A DNA stretch of 64,000 bases from Vibrio aestuarianus. GTDB lineage: Bacteria > Pseudomonadota > Gammaproteobacteria > Enterobacterales > Vibrionaceae. This document shows positions 8,965-18,271 of the stretch, one piece after another (position 1 is the first letter of the stretch; every line of letters begins with the position of its first letter). The notes beneath the pieces are model-generated. The model had not been told where the DNA came from and made no database searches. It saw nothing but the letters and a program-made list of their open reading frames with translations. The position numbers and the translations under genes are program-made. The DNA is taken from assembly GCF_012395185.1 (NCBI RefSeq), contig NZ_JAAZTU010000014.1:44055-108054 (forward strand). Direction: 5' to 3'.

Positions 8965-9733
8965 TCGACGTCCACAGCCAATAGCGATCAACAGCGAACC
9001 CGTGTTGGTGTTTGTTCATGGTTTATTGGGGTGTGGTGATGATTGGCTAGAGAGTATTCATTACCTCACAGACTATCGTTGTGTGACGATTGAACTGCCA
9101 GGGCATGGTATAAGCCAATCAAGCCCAAGCGGTGGCTTTGAAGCTGACTGTAATCACATTTCTAATATCATTAATCGGCACATAGCGCCGAATACTCCTA
9201 TTGTTCTGATCGGCTATTCTTTAGGCGGACGAATGGTGATGTATGGTGTTGCGATGCAATGTTTCAATACATTTAATATCCAAGGTGTCGTGATCGAAGG
9301 CGGTAATTTTGGTTTACATAATGATGCACTCAGAAGTGAGCGACTTGCCAGTGACACAGCTTGGTCAGAACGGTTCAAAAATGAGCCAATTGAACAAGTG
9401 TTGGGCGATTGGTATCAGCAAGCGGTATTTTCTTCATTAAATCATGAGCAAAGACAAACCTTAATCACAAAACGTAGTGCTAACCTTGGCGCTGCGGTTG
9501 CTCAGACGCTAGTTTCTACCTCGCTTGCTAAACAGCCTTATTTGCTTGATAAGTTAAAGTCGTCGCAGATACCAATGTGTTATGTCTGTGGCGAGAACGA
9601 TACCAAGTTTACCCAATTGGCAAAGCAAAGTGGCTTGCGGTATTACCCTGTGCCAGACGCTGGACATAATGTTCACCAAGAGCAGCCACAGGCTTTTGCC
9701 GAAATTATTCGAGAATTTATACGTCGATGCTAA
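8954..9733 (+). CDS. menH: SHCHC synthase MenH (alpha/beta hydrolase fold)
   Basis: A 259-aa alpha/beta-hydrolase-fold lyase that eliminates pyruvate from SEPHCHC to give SHCHC. FVHGLLGCGDDW forms the oxyanion region, IGYSLGGRMVMYG carries the nucleophile Ser, GENDTKF the Asp region, and PDAGHNVHQEQP the catalytic His. ATG 8954 overlaps the menD end by 11 bases; a TTG lies one codon earlier. Length agrees with E. coli MenH (252 aa). Confidence 0.9.
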   Translation: MPTSRRPQPIAINSEPVLVFVHGLLGCGDDWLESIHYLTDYRCVTIELPGHGISQSSPSGGFEADCNHISNIINRHIAPNTPIVLIGYSLGGRMVMYGVAMQCFNTFNIQGVVIEGGNFGLHNDALRSERLASDTAWSERFKNEPIEQVLGDWYQQAVFSSLNHEQRQTLITKRSANLGAAVAQTLVSTSLAKQPYLLDKLKSSQIPMCYVCGENDTKFTQLAKQSGLRYYPVPDAGHNVHQEQPQAFAEIIREFIRRC

Positions 9734-9770
9734 ATAAGCATCGAATTTAGAACAACAATGGAAAATCATC

Positions 9771-10637
9771 ATGGCTAAAACTGTTGGTATTACTGAAGAA
9801 GAATTGTACGCGCCCGTTGTGTGGAATGACTGCGGCGCAGCATATGAAGATATTCACTATCACAAATCCCCAGATGGCATTGCAAAAATCACCATCGCTC
9901 GTCCACAAGTGCGCAATGCATTTCGCCCTCAAACCGTAAAAGAGATGATCAATGCGCTGGCGGATGCACGTTATGACGAACAAGTTGGTGTGATCATTCT
10001 TACTGGTTTGGGCGAAGATGCTTTCTGCTCTGGGGGAGATCAAAAAATTCGTGGTGATTACGGCGGCTACCGTGACGATTCAGGTACGCACCACCTTAAT
10101 GTACTTGATTTCCAACGCCAAATTCGCACTTGTCCAAAACCTGTCATTGCTTCTGTTGCTGGGTGGGCTGTCGGCGGCGGTCATGTACTGCATATGATGT
10201 GTGACTTAACCATTGCGGCTGAAAACGCACAATTTGGCCAAACTGGCCCTAAAGTAGGTTCGTTTGATGGTGGTTGGGGAGCTTCTTATATGGCCCGTAT
10301 CGTTGGTCAGAAAAAAGCACGTGAAATTTGGTTCTTATGTCGTTTTTACGACGCGAAAGAAGCGTTGGATATGGGCTTAGTGAATACCGTCGTTGCGGTT
10401 GATGAGCTAGAAAAAGAGACGGTACGTTGGTGTCGTGAAGTTCTTCAGCACAGCCCTATGGCGTTGCGCTGCCTGAAAGCCGCATTGAATGCTGACTGTG
10501 ATGGTCAAGCCGGTCTACAAGAACTGGCGGGTAACGCCACCATGATGTTCTATATGACGGAAGAAGGCCAAGAAGGTCGTAATGCGTTCAATGAAAAAAG
10601 ACGCCCAGAGTTTAATAAATTCCCTCGTAACCCTTAA
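9771..10637 (+). CDS. menB: 1,4-dihydroxy-2-naphthoyl-CoA synthase MenB
   Basis: A 288-aa crotonase-fold enzyme that cyclises o-succinylbenzoyl-CoA to DHNA-CoA. Visible marks are [30 protein letters not shown] (oxyanion hole), [17 protein letters not shown], and [20 protein letters not shown], which places the catalytic Asp and is typical of MenB. It lies 37 bases after menH with GGAAA before the ATG. A 191-base gap, unusual for this operon, separates it from menC. Confidence 0.95.
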   Translation: MAKTVGITEEELYAPVVWNDCGAAYEDIHYHKSPDGIAKITIARPQVRNAFRPQTVKEMINALADARYDEQVGVIILTGLGEDAFCSGGDQKIRGDYGGYRDDSGTHHLNVLDFQRQIRTCPKPVIASVAGWAVGGGHVLHMMCDLTIAAENAQFGQTGPKVGSFDGGWGASYMARIVGQKKAREIWFLCRFYDAKEALDMGLVNTVVAVDELEKETVRWCREVLQHSPMALRCLKAALNADCDGQAGLQELAGNATMMFYMTEEGQEGRNAFNEKRRPEFNKFPRNP

Positions 10638-10828
10638 TTGAATCTTATCAGTTGTTTCGTGGTTATATTGGAGATGCTTATTGATAGCATTAAGTATCTC
10701 TTATTGCCTTTGATGGTTTGTTTTTATTCACGGAACATTGATATAGCCAAACAACTTCAAGTAGGAAAAGTATCGCTAGAGAAGATTTATCACTCTCTAG
10801 AGAAAGTCATTAAGAAGAGATGAAATTT
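10638..10828 (+). other. menB-menC spacer with repeat terminus and hairpin
   Basis: This 191-base spacer interrupts an otherwise tight operon. At 10741-10765, ATATAGCCAAACAACTTCAA resembles the terminus of the ERIC-like repeat found at 62368-62495. CTAGAGA (10776-10782) and TCTCTAG (10794-10800) form a hairpin just before the menC ribosome binding site. A 61-codon frame starting at TTG 10638 spans the gap and overlaps menC, but it has no good start or recognisable sequence and is probably not a gene. Confidence 0.4.
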
Positions 10829-11815
10829 ATGCGCAGTGCCAAACTATATCGTTACTGTCTACCGATGGATAGCGGCGTCATTCTTCGTGAACAAAAGCTG
10901 GTGGAGCGCGAAGGCTTCATTATTGAATTGTGCGAAGGCGAAAATAAAGGCTTCGGTGAAGTTGCACCGCTGGTCGGTTTTAGTGTGGAGTCGGCTGAAG
11001 AAGCACAACTGCAAGCTGCGCAACAACTTGAGCGTTGGGTTGGTGGTGAGCAAATTGCCTATGATGATCTTTTCCCTTCGGTTGCTTTTGGCCTCTCGAT
11101 GGCAGAACTTGAGCTAAGCGGTGAATTGCCACTAATGGGTAACTATCACGCTGCACCTTTATGCACTGGTGACCCAGATGAGTTGATCCCATTATTAAAT
11201 GCCATGCCGGGTAAAAAAGTGGCGAAAGTAAAAGTGGGTCTCTATGAAGCGATCCGTGATGGGATGCTAGTGAACCTCTTTTTAGAATCGATGCCTGATT
11301 TACAGCTGCGTCTGGATGCGAATCGCGCTTGGACGTCAGCCAAAGCGGAACAATTTGCTAAGTACGTTTCTCCTTCGGTGCGTCAACGCATTGCTTTTTT
11401 AGAAGAGCCATGTCAGTCGCCAAGTCACAGTCTCGCTTTTGCGATTAATAGTGGTATTGCCATTGCCTGGGATGAAACGTTGCAACATGCTGTGCGTCGA
11501 GATGATTTTCGTTTAGAAGACTTAACGGGTGCAAAAGCCATTGTGATTAAACCGACATTGATTGGCTCTGTTGCGCGTTGTATTGCATTGATTGAAAAAG
11601 CCAAAGCAATGGGGATCCAGGCGGTGATAAGTTCGAGTATTGAATCCAGTTTAGGGCTGTGTCAATTAGCTCGTTTGGCGCAGTGGCAACTGCCCGACGA
11701 AGTGCCAGGGTTAGATACCATTGGTTTATTTAAAGCCCAATTGGAAGTGAGCTGGCCCAGCTGCGATTTACCGCTGCAATCGTTGTCTGAGCAGAGCGTT
11801 GTTTGGCAGTCATAA
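10829..11815 (+). CDS. menC: o-Succinylbenzoate synthase MenC
   Basis: A 328-aa enolase-superfamily dehydratase that converts SHCHC to o-succinylbenzoate. KVAKVKVGLYEA carries the catalytic Lys pair. Metal ligands appear in LRLDANRAW, FLEEPCQSP and AIAWDETLQ; the second acid/base Lys is in IVIKPTLIGS; ISSSIESSLGL follows. I start at MRSAKLYRYC because it aligns with E. coli MenC (MRSAQVYRW) and AAGAAGAG is correctly spaced; an ATG nine bases earlier has the Shine-Dalgarno abutting it. It overlaps menE by one base (TAATG). Confidence 0.93.
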   Translation: MRSAKLYRYCLPMDSGVILREQKLVEREGFIIELCEGENKGFGEVAPLVGFSVESAEEAQLQAAQQLERWVGGEQIAYDDLFPSVAFGLSMAELELSGELPLMGNYHAAPLCTGDPDELIPLLNAMPGKKVAKVKVGLYEAIRDGMLVNLFLESMPDLQLRLDANRAWTSAKAEQFAKYVSPSVRQRIAFLEEPCQSPSHSLAFAINSGIAIAWDETLQHAVRRDDFRLEDLTGAKAIVIKPTLIGSVARCIALIEKAKAMGIQAVISSSIESSLGLCQLARLAQWQLPDEVPGLDTIGLFKAQLEVSWPSCDLPLQSLSEQSVVWQS

Positions 11816-13257
11816 TGCAGCAAGCTCGGCACAGATTATCTTCCCTCCCTTGGGAGCAGAAAGCGCAACAGGTCCCCAATTCACTGGCTTTAATTACTCC
11901 ATCAGGTGATTACACGTGGTCAGCGCTAACACGGTTAGTGAATGGCTATGCTGATGCGCTTAGCCTACAAGGGTTAAAAGTTAATGATGTATTAACGCTA
12001 GTGGGAAAAAATAGCGCTGAACTGCTGCTTTTGTATTTGGCGAGCCTTAAGCTTGGCGTGATCTGCGCTATAACCATGCCGCAGCCTTATGATCTGCTTA
12101 AAAAAAAGCTTAATACCTTGTACAAGCCCGACCAAACTGCTTGGTTGTGGCTCGGGTGTGGTGCTGCGTTGAGCAAAGCTGAGCTCGCTGCATTAGCAGC
12201 ACGAACCGTACTTGTAAGGCTTGAAGATAGCGAGAAACGGGCGAGTAGCACTGCCATTGCAGACGGTTTCGACGTCGAGCAATTGAGTTCGATCGTGTTT
12301 ACTTCCGGTTCAACAGGTGAGCCCAAAGCGGTCGTACATACTTCTGCGCAGCATTTTGCTTCTGCAAGCGGGTTATTGACGCATTTTTCCTATACAGAGC
12401 AGGATACATGGCTTTTGAGCTTGCCGATGTATCATGTTTCAGGCTTGGCGATTATCTACCGTTGGCTTAGCGCCGGAGCGTGTTTAAAAGTTGGCAGTGG
12501 AGATCTGAGCCAAGATATCCAGCAAGTCACTCATGCTTCTTTGGTGGCTACACAATTAAAACGGTTGCTTGACAGTGGGCAAGCACTTACTTTAACGCAT
12601 GTTTTGCTCGGTGGTAGCCATATTCCCTATAGCCTCAGCCAACAAGCGGCGCAACTTGGTATTGAAACTTGGTTAGGTTATGGCATGACCGAAGCGGCGT
12701 CGACAGTTACAGCCAAGCGTGTCGATAATCAAAATAGTGCCGGTTACTTGTTGCCAAATCGCCAGTTGAAAGTGGAGCAACAGCGTATCTGGATTGGTGG
12801 CGATACTCTAGCCAGTGGTTATTATCACCAAGGGACTGTCACTCCTTTTGTGGACGCTATGGGTTGGTTTGACAGCAAAGATCTCGGCCAATGGTTGGGT
12901 AACGAGTTACGTATTATAGGGCGGGCTGATAATCAATTTATTTCTGGCGGAGAGAATATTCACTGTGAAGAAATTGAAGCAGTACTCAATCGCCATTTAG
13001 ATATCGAACAAGCGATGGTTGTTGCGGTTAAAGATGCTGAATTTGGCTGCCGATCGGTTGCCGTGGTGCGTGGTAATTTACCACTTAATCAGCAAGAAAT
13101 AGAGCAGTGGTTGGCGGGTAAATTAGACAAGTTTAAATGGCCAGTGGCTTATTTTTTAATGCCAGAAGCACTGACAGAATCAGGCATCAAAGTCTCTCGC
13201 AGTGCGCTTAAAGCGTGGTTGTCCAATCATCAAACCCAGTACCGAATTGCGGATTAG
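11815..13257 (+). CDS. menE: o-Succinylbenzoate-CoA ligase MenE
   Basis: A 480-aa adenylate-forming ligase that activates o-succinylbenzoate to its CoA thioester for MenB. The P-loop is IVFTSGSTGEPKAVVHTSA. Further core motifs are WLGYGMTEAASTV, the FDSKDLGQW Asp, IIGRADNQFISGGENIHCEEIE, and the C-terminal ESGIKVSRSALK with the catalytic Lys. It is a little longer than E. coli MenE (451 aa). It is the last gene of the operon; menA and ubiE/menG are not in the window. Confidence 0.92.
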   Translation: MQQARHRLSSLPWEQKAQQVPNSLALITPSGDYTWSALTRLVNGYADALSLQGLKVNDVLTLVGKNSAELLLLYLASLKLGVICAITMPQPYDLLKKKLNTLYKPDQTAWLWLGCGAALSKAELAALAARTVLVRLEDSEKRASSTAIADGFDVEQLSSIVFTSGSTGEPKAVVHTSAQHFASASGLLTHFSYTEQDTWLLSLPMYHVSGLAIIYRWLSAGACLKVGSGDLSQDIQQVTHASLVATQLKRLLDSGQALTLTHVLLGGSHIPYSLSQQAAQLGIETWLGYGMTEAASTVTAKRVDNQNSAGYLLPNRQLKVEQQRIWIGGDTLASGYYHQGTVTPFVDAMGWFDSKDLGQWLGNELRIIGRADNQFISGGENIHCEEIEAVLNRHLDIEQAMVVAVKDAEFGCRSVAVVRGNLPLNQQEIEQWLAGKLDKFKWPVAYFLMPEALTESGIKVSRSALKAWLSNHQTQYRIAD

Positions 13258-13260
13258 TCT

Positions 13261-13279
13261 GTGCTCACTTCGTGAGTAC
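13261..13279 (+). terminator. hairpin after menE
   Basis: GTGCTCAC-TTC-GTGAGTAC forms an 8-bp stem with one G-T pair, four bases after the menE stop. It lacks a U tract, so it may instead be a 3'-stabilising or Rho-dependent structure. Confidence 0.35.
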
Positions 13280-13383
13280 AACACGCCTTAGTTATTAGAT
13301 AGTCCAAAACTGAATTTCTCAAGCTTATAACTCAACTTCATAATGAAACCATTAAAAAGCTGAGTTTGGAATAGCTGGAAATC

Positions 13384-13557
13384 ATGAAAAGCGTATTTAT
13401 CTTCATCATCGCACTACTTGTCGGTATATCAATCAGCAGTGAGGGCGTAGTTCGCGCTGTTGCTGAACTGTTTGCCTTTGTTGCGATTGTCGCTTGGCTG
13501 TTTAAGTACCAAATCAATAAGCCCAAGCGAGCGACTTTCAAAGCTGAAGATTTTTAG
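13384..13557 (+). CDS. small hypothetical membrane protein, 57 aa
   Basis: A 57-codon frame starting MKSVFIFIIALLVGIS and ending in the charged tail KAEDF. Two hydrophobic stretches (about residues 3-17 and 27-41) suggest one or two short membrane helices, followed by a basic segment (KYQINKPKR). CTGGAAATC precedes the ATG at suitable spacing. It follows the men operon by 126 bases on the same strand. I do not recognise a family. Coding potential is supported by the ribosome binding site, the even amphipathic layout and lack of another use for the space. Confidence 0.65.
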   Translation: MKSVFIFIIALLVGISISSEGVVRAVAELFAFVAIVAWLFKYQINKPKRATFKAEDF

Positions 13558-13614
13558 GCTTTTCCTTTCTTAATATCACCTGATACATCGTTGTTCTATT
13601 TCCCCATTTCGGTA

Positions 13615-14538
13615 TTAAGCGAACATTAACCAAGCTAATGATGAGACTGAAATAGCAAACCATAGGCTGATGCCCAGAATTAATGGCTTTGGCCCCGAAG
13701 CCTTTAGTTTCTCTACTGAAATGCCACAGCCAATCAGAAACAGACAGACGACGAGTGCTTTTTTTGCCACAATGAAGACGGCGTTGTATATTGCATCTAA
13801 CTGCGGCAAAAAATCACTGATTAAAATTGCGATGCAATAAAAGACGATGAAGTAAGGAATTGTCACTTTCTTTGATTGATTGCGAAAAATCATCGCACTG
13901 ACTACAGCGACAGGTACTATCCACAAGGCTCGCGCGAGCTTCAGTGTTGTCGCGGTTTTAAGTGCTTCTTCACCATAAGCAGAAGCTGCGCCCACAACAG
14001 AAGATGTGTCATGGATAGCGATTGCCGCCCAAGTCCCAAAAGTGTGTTGATCGAGCTGCAAAGCATGGCCAATGAGTGGAAATACAAACAGAGCAATCGA
14101 GTTTAAGACAAAAACGGTGGCCAACGCTAAACCGATTTCATCATCGTCAGCATTGATGGCTGGAGCAACCGCAGCAATGGCGCTACCACCACAAATTGCG
14201 GTGCCTGAAGCAATAAGATAGCCAGTTTTTTGTGCCAATCCTAGCCGTTTAGTTAATATCCAGCCTATACATAACGTGGCTGTAATCGAAGCAATAATAA
14301 GTCCTATCCCATTACTGGTTACCGCTAACGCTTCTTGCAAAGGTATACCAAACCCTAAGCCGACGATCGAATAAGCGAGTAGCTTTTTGGTCATTTTGGC
14401 AATCGGTAGGTTGTGGGGAACCCAGCCAACACTGACCATAAAAAAACCAATGACCAAAGCGGTAGGCGAGGTAACGTAAGGCGTTAAGCAGGCAATGGCG
14501 GCCAGTAAAAATGCAATATATTTAAAAGAGATGTTCAT
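13615..14538 (-). CDS. YeiH/UPF0324 family membrane protein, putative sulfate exporter
   Basis: A 307-aa polytopic protein with about nine or ten hydrophobic helices. The family marks [19 protein letters not shown] and [17 protein letters not shown] are intact, as is [13 protein letters not shown]. YeiH-type proteins are called putative sulfate exporters; the substrate is not well proven. It is shorter than E. coli YeiH (349 aa), mainly at the N terminus. Two GAAC...GTTC dyads lie 68-102 bases upstream of the start, similar to the dyad in front of the nearby TetR gene. Confidence 0.8.
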   Translation of the reverse strand: MNISFKYIAFLLAAIACLTPYVTSPTALVIGFFMVSVGWVPHNLPIAKMTKKLLAYSIVGLGFGIPLQEALAVTSNGIGLIIASITATLCIGWILTKRLGLAQKTGYLIASGTAICGGSAIAAVAPAINADDDEIGLALATVFVLNSIALFVFPLIGHALQLDQHTFGTWAAIAIHDTSSVVGAASAYGEEALKTATTLKLARALWIVPVAVVSAMIFRNQSKKVTIPYFIVFYCIAILISDFLPQLDAIYNAVFIVAKKALVVCLFLIGCGISVEKLKASGPKPLILGISLWFAISVSSLAWLMFA

Positions 14539-14605
14539 CGTATCAAGCGCAAGGGAAGAAGAATGACATTGTATAGGATAGCCGCGCAGTTGTAGTTTCG
14601 ATGTT

Positions 14606-14640
14606 TTGAACTAGCGTTCAATAAAACTGAACTCCGTTCA
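14606..14640. promoter_or_regulatory. pair of GAAC...GTTC dyads, candidate TetR-type operators
   Basis: TTGAAC-TAGC-GTTCAA (14606-14621) and TGAAC-TCC-GTTCA (14628-14640) have centres about 20.5 bases apart, two helical turns. The same half-sites with a 3-base gap recur at 17194-17204 before the TetR gene. Shared control of the yeiH-like gene is inferred. Confidence 0.45.
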
Positions 14641-14698
14641 AAATAATGGCAATCAGATCAGCGTATGACACCAAGAAAAAACATCACTTGCACTAGTG

Positions 14699-16570
14699 TT
14701 AACGCCAGTCTCCGCGCAGTTTAGAGACTTTTTGTTGCATCAGTTGCGTTGTGGCTTGTAATGGCGCGACCGGCTCTCCTGCTTCTATTTCGAGATGGGA
14801 CCAGAATCGAGTCGGTAAGCCGCGACACGCTTGCCCTTTTATTCGGCTAAAGTAGCTGCCCCATAGCCCTTTTAAAGCCATCGGTATCACAGGAACAGGA
14901 CTGCGTTTCAAAATGATGTCCATCCCGCGCATAAAGTCATGGATTTCACCATCGGCAGTTAGCTGTCCTTCTGGGAAAATACACACGATATGACCTTCGG
15001 CTAATGCTTGCTCTACCTCACTAAAAGCGCGACGAATAGAGCTTCTATTATTTGCCGAAATAGGGATAACACCAGCCCGCTTTAGGAATCGGCGTAAAGG
15101 CGGCAAGTTTGCATAATCTTCTTCCATCACAAACCGGATTAACCGTGGGCATACGGCGCTGAGTAGCAACGCATCCATATAGCTGACATGGTTACATACG
15201 AGTAATGCGCCGCCTTTTTCGGGGAGATGATGTAGGTTTTTATGGTTCACTCGGTACATAGTGTGAGTCAAAATCCACACCAAAAAACGAACCAAAAAAA
15301 TGGGTACCTGTAAGCACAGAGAGATCGTCACGAATAGATTGAGTAACGCTAAGATAACAAACAATTGAGGAATAGAGAGTTCCAATATACTCAAACAAAC
15401 AATACCTAAAATGGCACTACCGACCATGAATAGTGAATTATAAATATTGAGCGCGGCAATCACTTGTGCCCGCTGTGTCACCTTAGCTTGTTGCTGCATT
15501 AAAGCGTATAAAGGCACAATAAAAATACCGCCAGAGACACCAATCATGAGCAAATAGAAGAATAATGGCCACAGTGGTTGGTAGCTTAAAAAGCTGTGAA
15601 AGTCTGTAAATGTCGGCAAGCTTTCTGGAACCGCCTGTGCCATCAAATAACCAAAAATAGTAATACCAAAGCTACCAATCGGAATAATACCAACTTCGAT
15701 GCGATGGTTAGAGAGCCTATCACATGCCATTGAACCGGCGGCAATTCCAACCGAAAAAAGCGCCAACAAAAAGGAGACAGCACTTTCGTTACCATTTAAA
15801 TAATGGTGAGTGAAATTAGGAAATTGAGTTAAGTATGCCGCCCCCAAAAACCAAAACCAGCTGATAGCCATTATCGATTGGAAAATAGTGCGATCACTTT
15901 TTGCTATGGCAATGGTTTGCTTGGTTTGTTTGATCGGCTGCCATCGAAACTTCAAATCAGGTGCGCAAGCGGGAGCATTGGGGATATGGCGGCTGGCCAT
16001 ATAACCCAAAATCGCAAATATGACAACCGCTGCAGCGGCAACGTATTTTGCGTTCTCTGCTGACGCAATCAAACCAGCACCTAACGTACCTAATAAAATT
16101 GCCAGAAAAGTTCCTGTTTCTACTAACGCATTGCCTGGAACCAGCTCTTTAGATTTAAGTTGCTGAGGGAGTAACGCGTATTTTACTGGACCGAAAAAAG
16201 CCGATTGAGTCCCCATTAAAAACAGCAACAACAATAAAACAACGTAACTTTCCGTAATAAATCCTATTGCCCCAAGGCACATAATGCCTATTTCGGCCAG
16301 TTTGACTTTACGAATAAAGGCGGATTTCTCGTACTTGTCTGCAAGCACACCCGCAGAGGCTGAAAAGAGGAAGAAAGGCAGAATGAATAACCCAGCAGCG
16401 AGGTTTATAAAAAGGTTGCTTGATATAGGTAAAACATTTGCACCGGCAAAAGCGACGAAAAGCAGTAGTACATTTTTGAAAATATTATCGTTAAAAGCCC
16501 CAAAAAACTGGGTGATAAAGTAAGGTAGAAAACGTCGTTGAGTAAGCAGCGAGGATTGATGCTGAGGCAT
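14699..16570 (-). CDS. MFS lysophospholipid transporter (LplT-like) fused to PlsC-type acyltransferase
   Basis: A 623-aa two-part protein. Residues ~1-410 form an MFS permease resembling LplT, starting FITQFFGAFNDNIFKNVL. Residues ~425-620 form a 1-acylglycerophosphate acyltransferase domain with the HxxxxD motif NHVSYMDALLL and the substrate motif FPEGQLTADGE. In E. coli, LplT flips lysophospholipids inward and the separate Aas protein (acyltransferase plus acyl-ACP synthetase) reacylates them. Here transporter and acyltransferase are one chain without the synthetase domain. The likely role is inner-membrane lysophospholipid uptake and repair. It lies 15 bases downstream of the TetR gene on the same strand, so regulator and target are probably cotranscribed. 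Confidence 0.85.
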   Translation of the reverse strand: MPQHQSSLLTQRRFLPYFITQFFGAFNDNIFKNVLLLFVAFAGANVLPISSNLFINLAAGLFILPFFLFSASAGVLADKYEKSAFIRKVKLAEIGIMCLGAIGFITESYVVLLLLLFLMGTQSAFFGPVKYALLPQQLKSKELVPGNALVETGTFLAILLGTLGAGLIASAENAKYVAAAAVVIFAILGYMASRHIPNAPACAPDLKFRWQPIKQTKQTIAIAKSDRTIFQSIMAISWFWFLGAAYLTQFPNFTHHYLNGNESAVSFLLALFSVGIAAGSMACDRLSNHRIEVGIIPIGSFGITIFGYLMAQAVPESLPTFTDFHSFLSYQPLWPLFFYLLMIGVSGGIFIVPLYALMQQQAKVTQRAQVIAALNIYNSLFMVGSAILGIVCLSILELSIPQLFVILALLNLFVTISLCLQVPIFLVRFLVWILTHTMYRVNHKNLHHLPEKGGALLVCNHVSYMDALLLSAVCPRLIRFVMEEDYANLPPLRRFLKRAGVIPISANNRSSIRRAFSEVEQALAEGHIVCIFPEGQLTADGEIHDFMRGMDIILKRSPVPVIPMALKGLWGSYFSRIKGQACRGLPTRFWSHLEIEAGEPVAPLQATTQLMQQKVSKLRGDWR

Positions 16571-16585
16571 TGCTATTCCTTATTT

Positions 16586-17176
16586 TTACCAGTTAGTGAG
16601 ATAATTGGAGAGTAAGTTTTCGATCAGCTCCTTACCATCAATCGGTTCGGCTGCGAAAAACTTGTCATCTACACTTAATAAGGTAATACCATGCACGCCA
16701 GACCATAATACGCGACTTGCTTGCAAAATTTCTTGTTTGGTGCGCTGGGGTGCGATTATTTGTAACAAACCTTCAAGCATGGTTGTCATGGTATCTATGC
16801 GCTCAGCTTGCCAGTCAGGTAGGGCTTCGCCATTCATATTGTGTTCGAAAATAAGCTGCCAACGATTAGGATGCTGCAAAGCAAAGTCATGATAGCAGTA
16901 GGCTAACAGATAGAGTGCTTGTCTTGGGTCATCACATTGATTGACGGCTTTTTTAGCTTGCGCTGATAATTCATCAAGCGTTTGTGCTACGGCATGCAAA
17001 AGCAGCAAATTGTAGTTACCAAACACATTGACTAACGTACTTGGTACATAGCCAATCATGGTGGCGATTTTGCGTAAACTTAACTCATGATAGGTGTGAT
17101 CCTCAAGAAAGCGTTTTACTACCTTGAGTGTCAATTTAATCAGCTCTTCTCGGGTGTGATCGTTTCGTCTTGCCAT
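16586..17176 (-). CDS. TetR/AcrR family regulator
   Basis: A 196-aa regulator with an N-terminal helix-turn-helix (LSLRKIATMIGYVPSTLVNVFGNY contains the recognition region, about residues 32-55) and a helical ligand domain. The C-terminal part has LWSGVHGITLL, the WHG motif of a TetR C-terminal subfamily. It precedes the LplT-PlsC fusion by 15 bases. A GAACA-A-TGTTC palindrome 18 bases upstream of its start is the likely autoregulatory site. The ligand may be an acyl lipid, by context only. Confidence 0.85.
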   Translation of the reverse strand: MARRNDHTREELIKLTLKVVKRFLEDHTYHELSLRKIATMIGYVPSTLVNVFGNYNLLLLHAVAQTLDELSAQAKKAVNQCDDPRQALYLLAYCYHDFALQHPNRWQLIFEHNMNGEALPDWQAERIDTMTTMLEGLLQIIAPQRTKQEILQASRVLWSGVHGITLLSVDDKFFAAEPIDGKELIENLLSNYLTNW

Positions 17177-17193
17177 GGTTATGTTTTAATTAT

Positions 17194-17204
17194 GAACAAT
17201 GTTC
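17194..17204. promoter_or_regulatory. candidate TetR operator
   Basis: GAACAATGTTC is a perfect dyad around one base, preceded by T, giving TGAAC-N3-GTTC. It sits just upstream of the TetR start, in the region shared with the divergent Tim44-domain gene. Confidence 0.5.
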
Positions 17205-17355
17205 GATATTCTAGATAGGTGGTGTATAAGCGTCAACTGATACACACTTTATTTGCAATATTCTGATACATGTCCACTTAAAGCAGAGGTTTTCTTGTAT
17301 ATCCGAAGTGGTTATGATGGTAGCGCCTCAATAAAAAATAACCCTAAGGAAAAAC

Positions 17356-18228
17356 ATGAAACGTCTTTTTTCCCTTGTTGCGCTACTGATGGTCGCTGTT
17401 GCGGTCACTCCAATAGCCGAAGCAAAGAAATTTGGTGGCGGTAAGTCATTTGGTAAAAGTTTTAAAACGGCACCTGCGCCAAAACAACAAACACCAAAAA
17501 ATGACACAATTAAACAAGATCAAACAGGTAAAGCTGGTTCGAGCAAAAAAGGTCTAATGGGCGGCTTACTTGGCGGTTTGTTAGCGGGCGGCCTTCTTGC
17601 TGCCTTCTTTGGTGGTGCGTTTGAAGGTATCCAGTTTATGGATATTCTTATCATGGGCCTTATCGCGTTTGTCTTATTCAAGCTTATGCGCGGCATGCTT
17701 GGAGCCAAGCAAGGCAGTATGAATCGACAACAGCCAGCTTTTGGTGGTGCGAACAGCAATCAACATCAATTTGAACAACCTAACGTTCACAACTTCGAAC
17801 AGCAACCACAAGCAACGGGTGGATTTGGTGCCAATGCACACAGCGATATCCCGCATAACTATCCTGCTGGTTTTGATAAAGTCTCCTTTGTAAATGGTGC
17901 ACGTGAGCACTACCGTATTTTACAAGGTGCGTGGAACCACAACCAACTTGAAACGGTTGAAGAGTATGTGTCTCCAAGCTTGTTTGAAGACCTAAAGCAA
18001 GAGCGTGCTAAGTTAGAGGGTGAACAACATACCGATGTGATGTACGTTGATGCTGAAATCGTTCGTGCTGACTACGATGCTAACAAAGCGCAGCTTAGCT
18101 TGCAGTTTAGCGGTCGTTATCGTGATGCTGTAGAAGGTATTGAAGAAAATATTGAAGATGTGTGGCATTTAGAACGAGATCTCACTCAGCCTAATGCGCC
18201 ATGGTTAATTGTCGGTATTCAAGGCTAA
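17356..18228 (+). CDS. Tim44-like domain protein
   Basis: A 290-aa envelope protein. An N-terminal signal-like helix (MKRLFSLVALLMVAVAV...AEA) is followed by a Gly/Lys-rich region with KKFGGGKSFGKSF. A glycine-rich double hydrophobic segment comes next (about residues 64-112), then a Gln/Asn-rich linker. The C-terminal Tim44-like domain (about 165-290, ending DVWHLERDLTQPNAPWLIVGIQG in pieces) is of the NTF2-like fold. Bacterial members are widespread but functionally unassigned. AAGGA precedes the ATG, and a strong terminator follows. Confidence 0.85.
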   Translation: MKRLFSLVALLMVAVAVTPIAEAKKFGGGKSFGKSFKTAPAPKQQTPKNDTIKQDQTGKAGSSKKGLMGGLLGGLLAGGLLAAFFGGAFEGIQFMDILIMGLIAFVLFKLMRGMLGAKQGSMNRQQPAFGGANSNQHQFEQPNVHNFEQQPQATGGFGANAHSDIPHNYPAGFDKVSFVNGAREHYRILQGAWNHNQLETVEEYVSPSLFEDLKQERAKLEGEQHTDVMYVDAEIVRADYDANKAQLSLQFSGRYRDAVEGIEENIEDVWHLERDLTQPNAPWLIVGIQG

Positions 18229-18271
18229 CCACTGTTATTTAAGGTTATACATTAATCTGATGATCATATTA

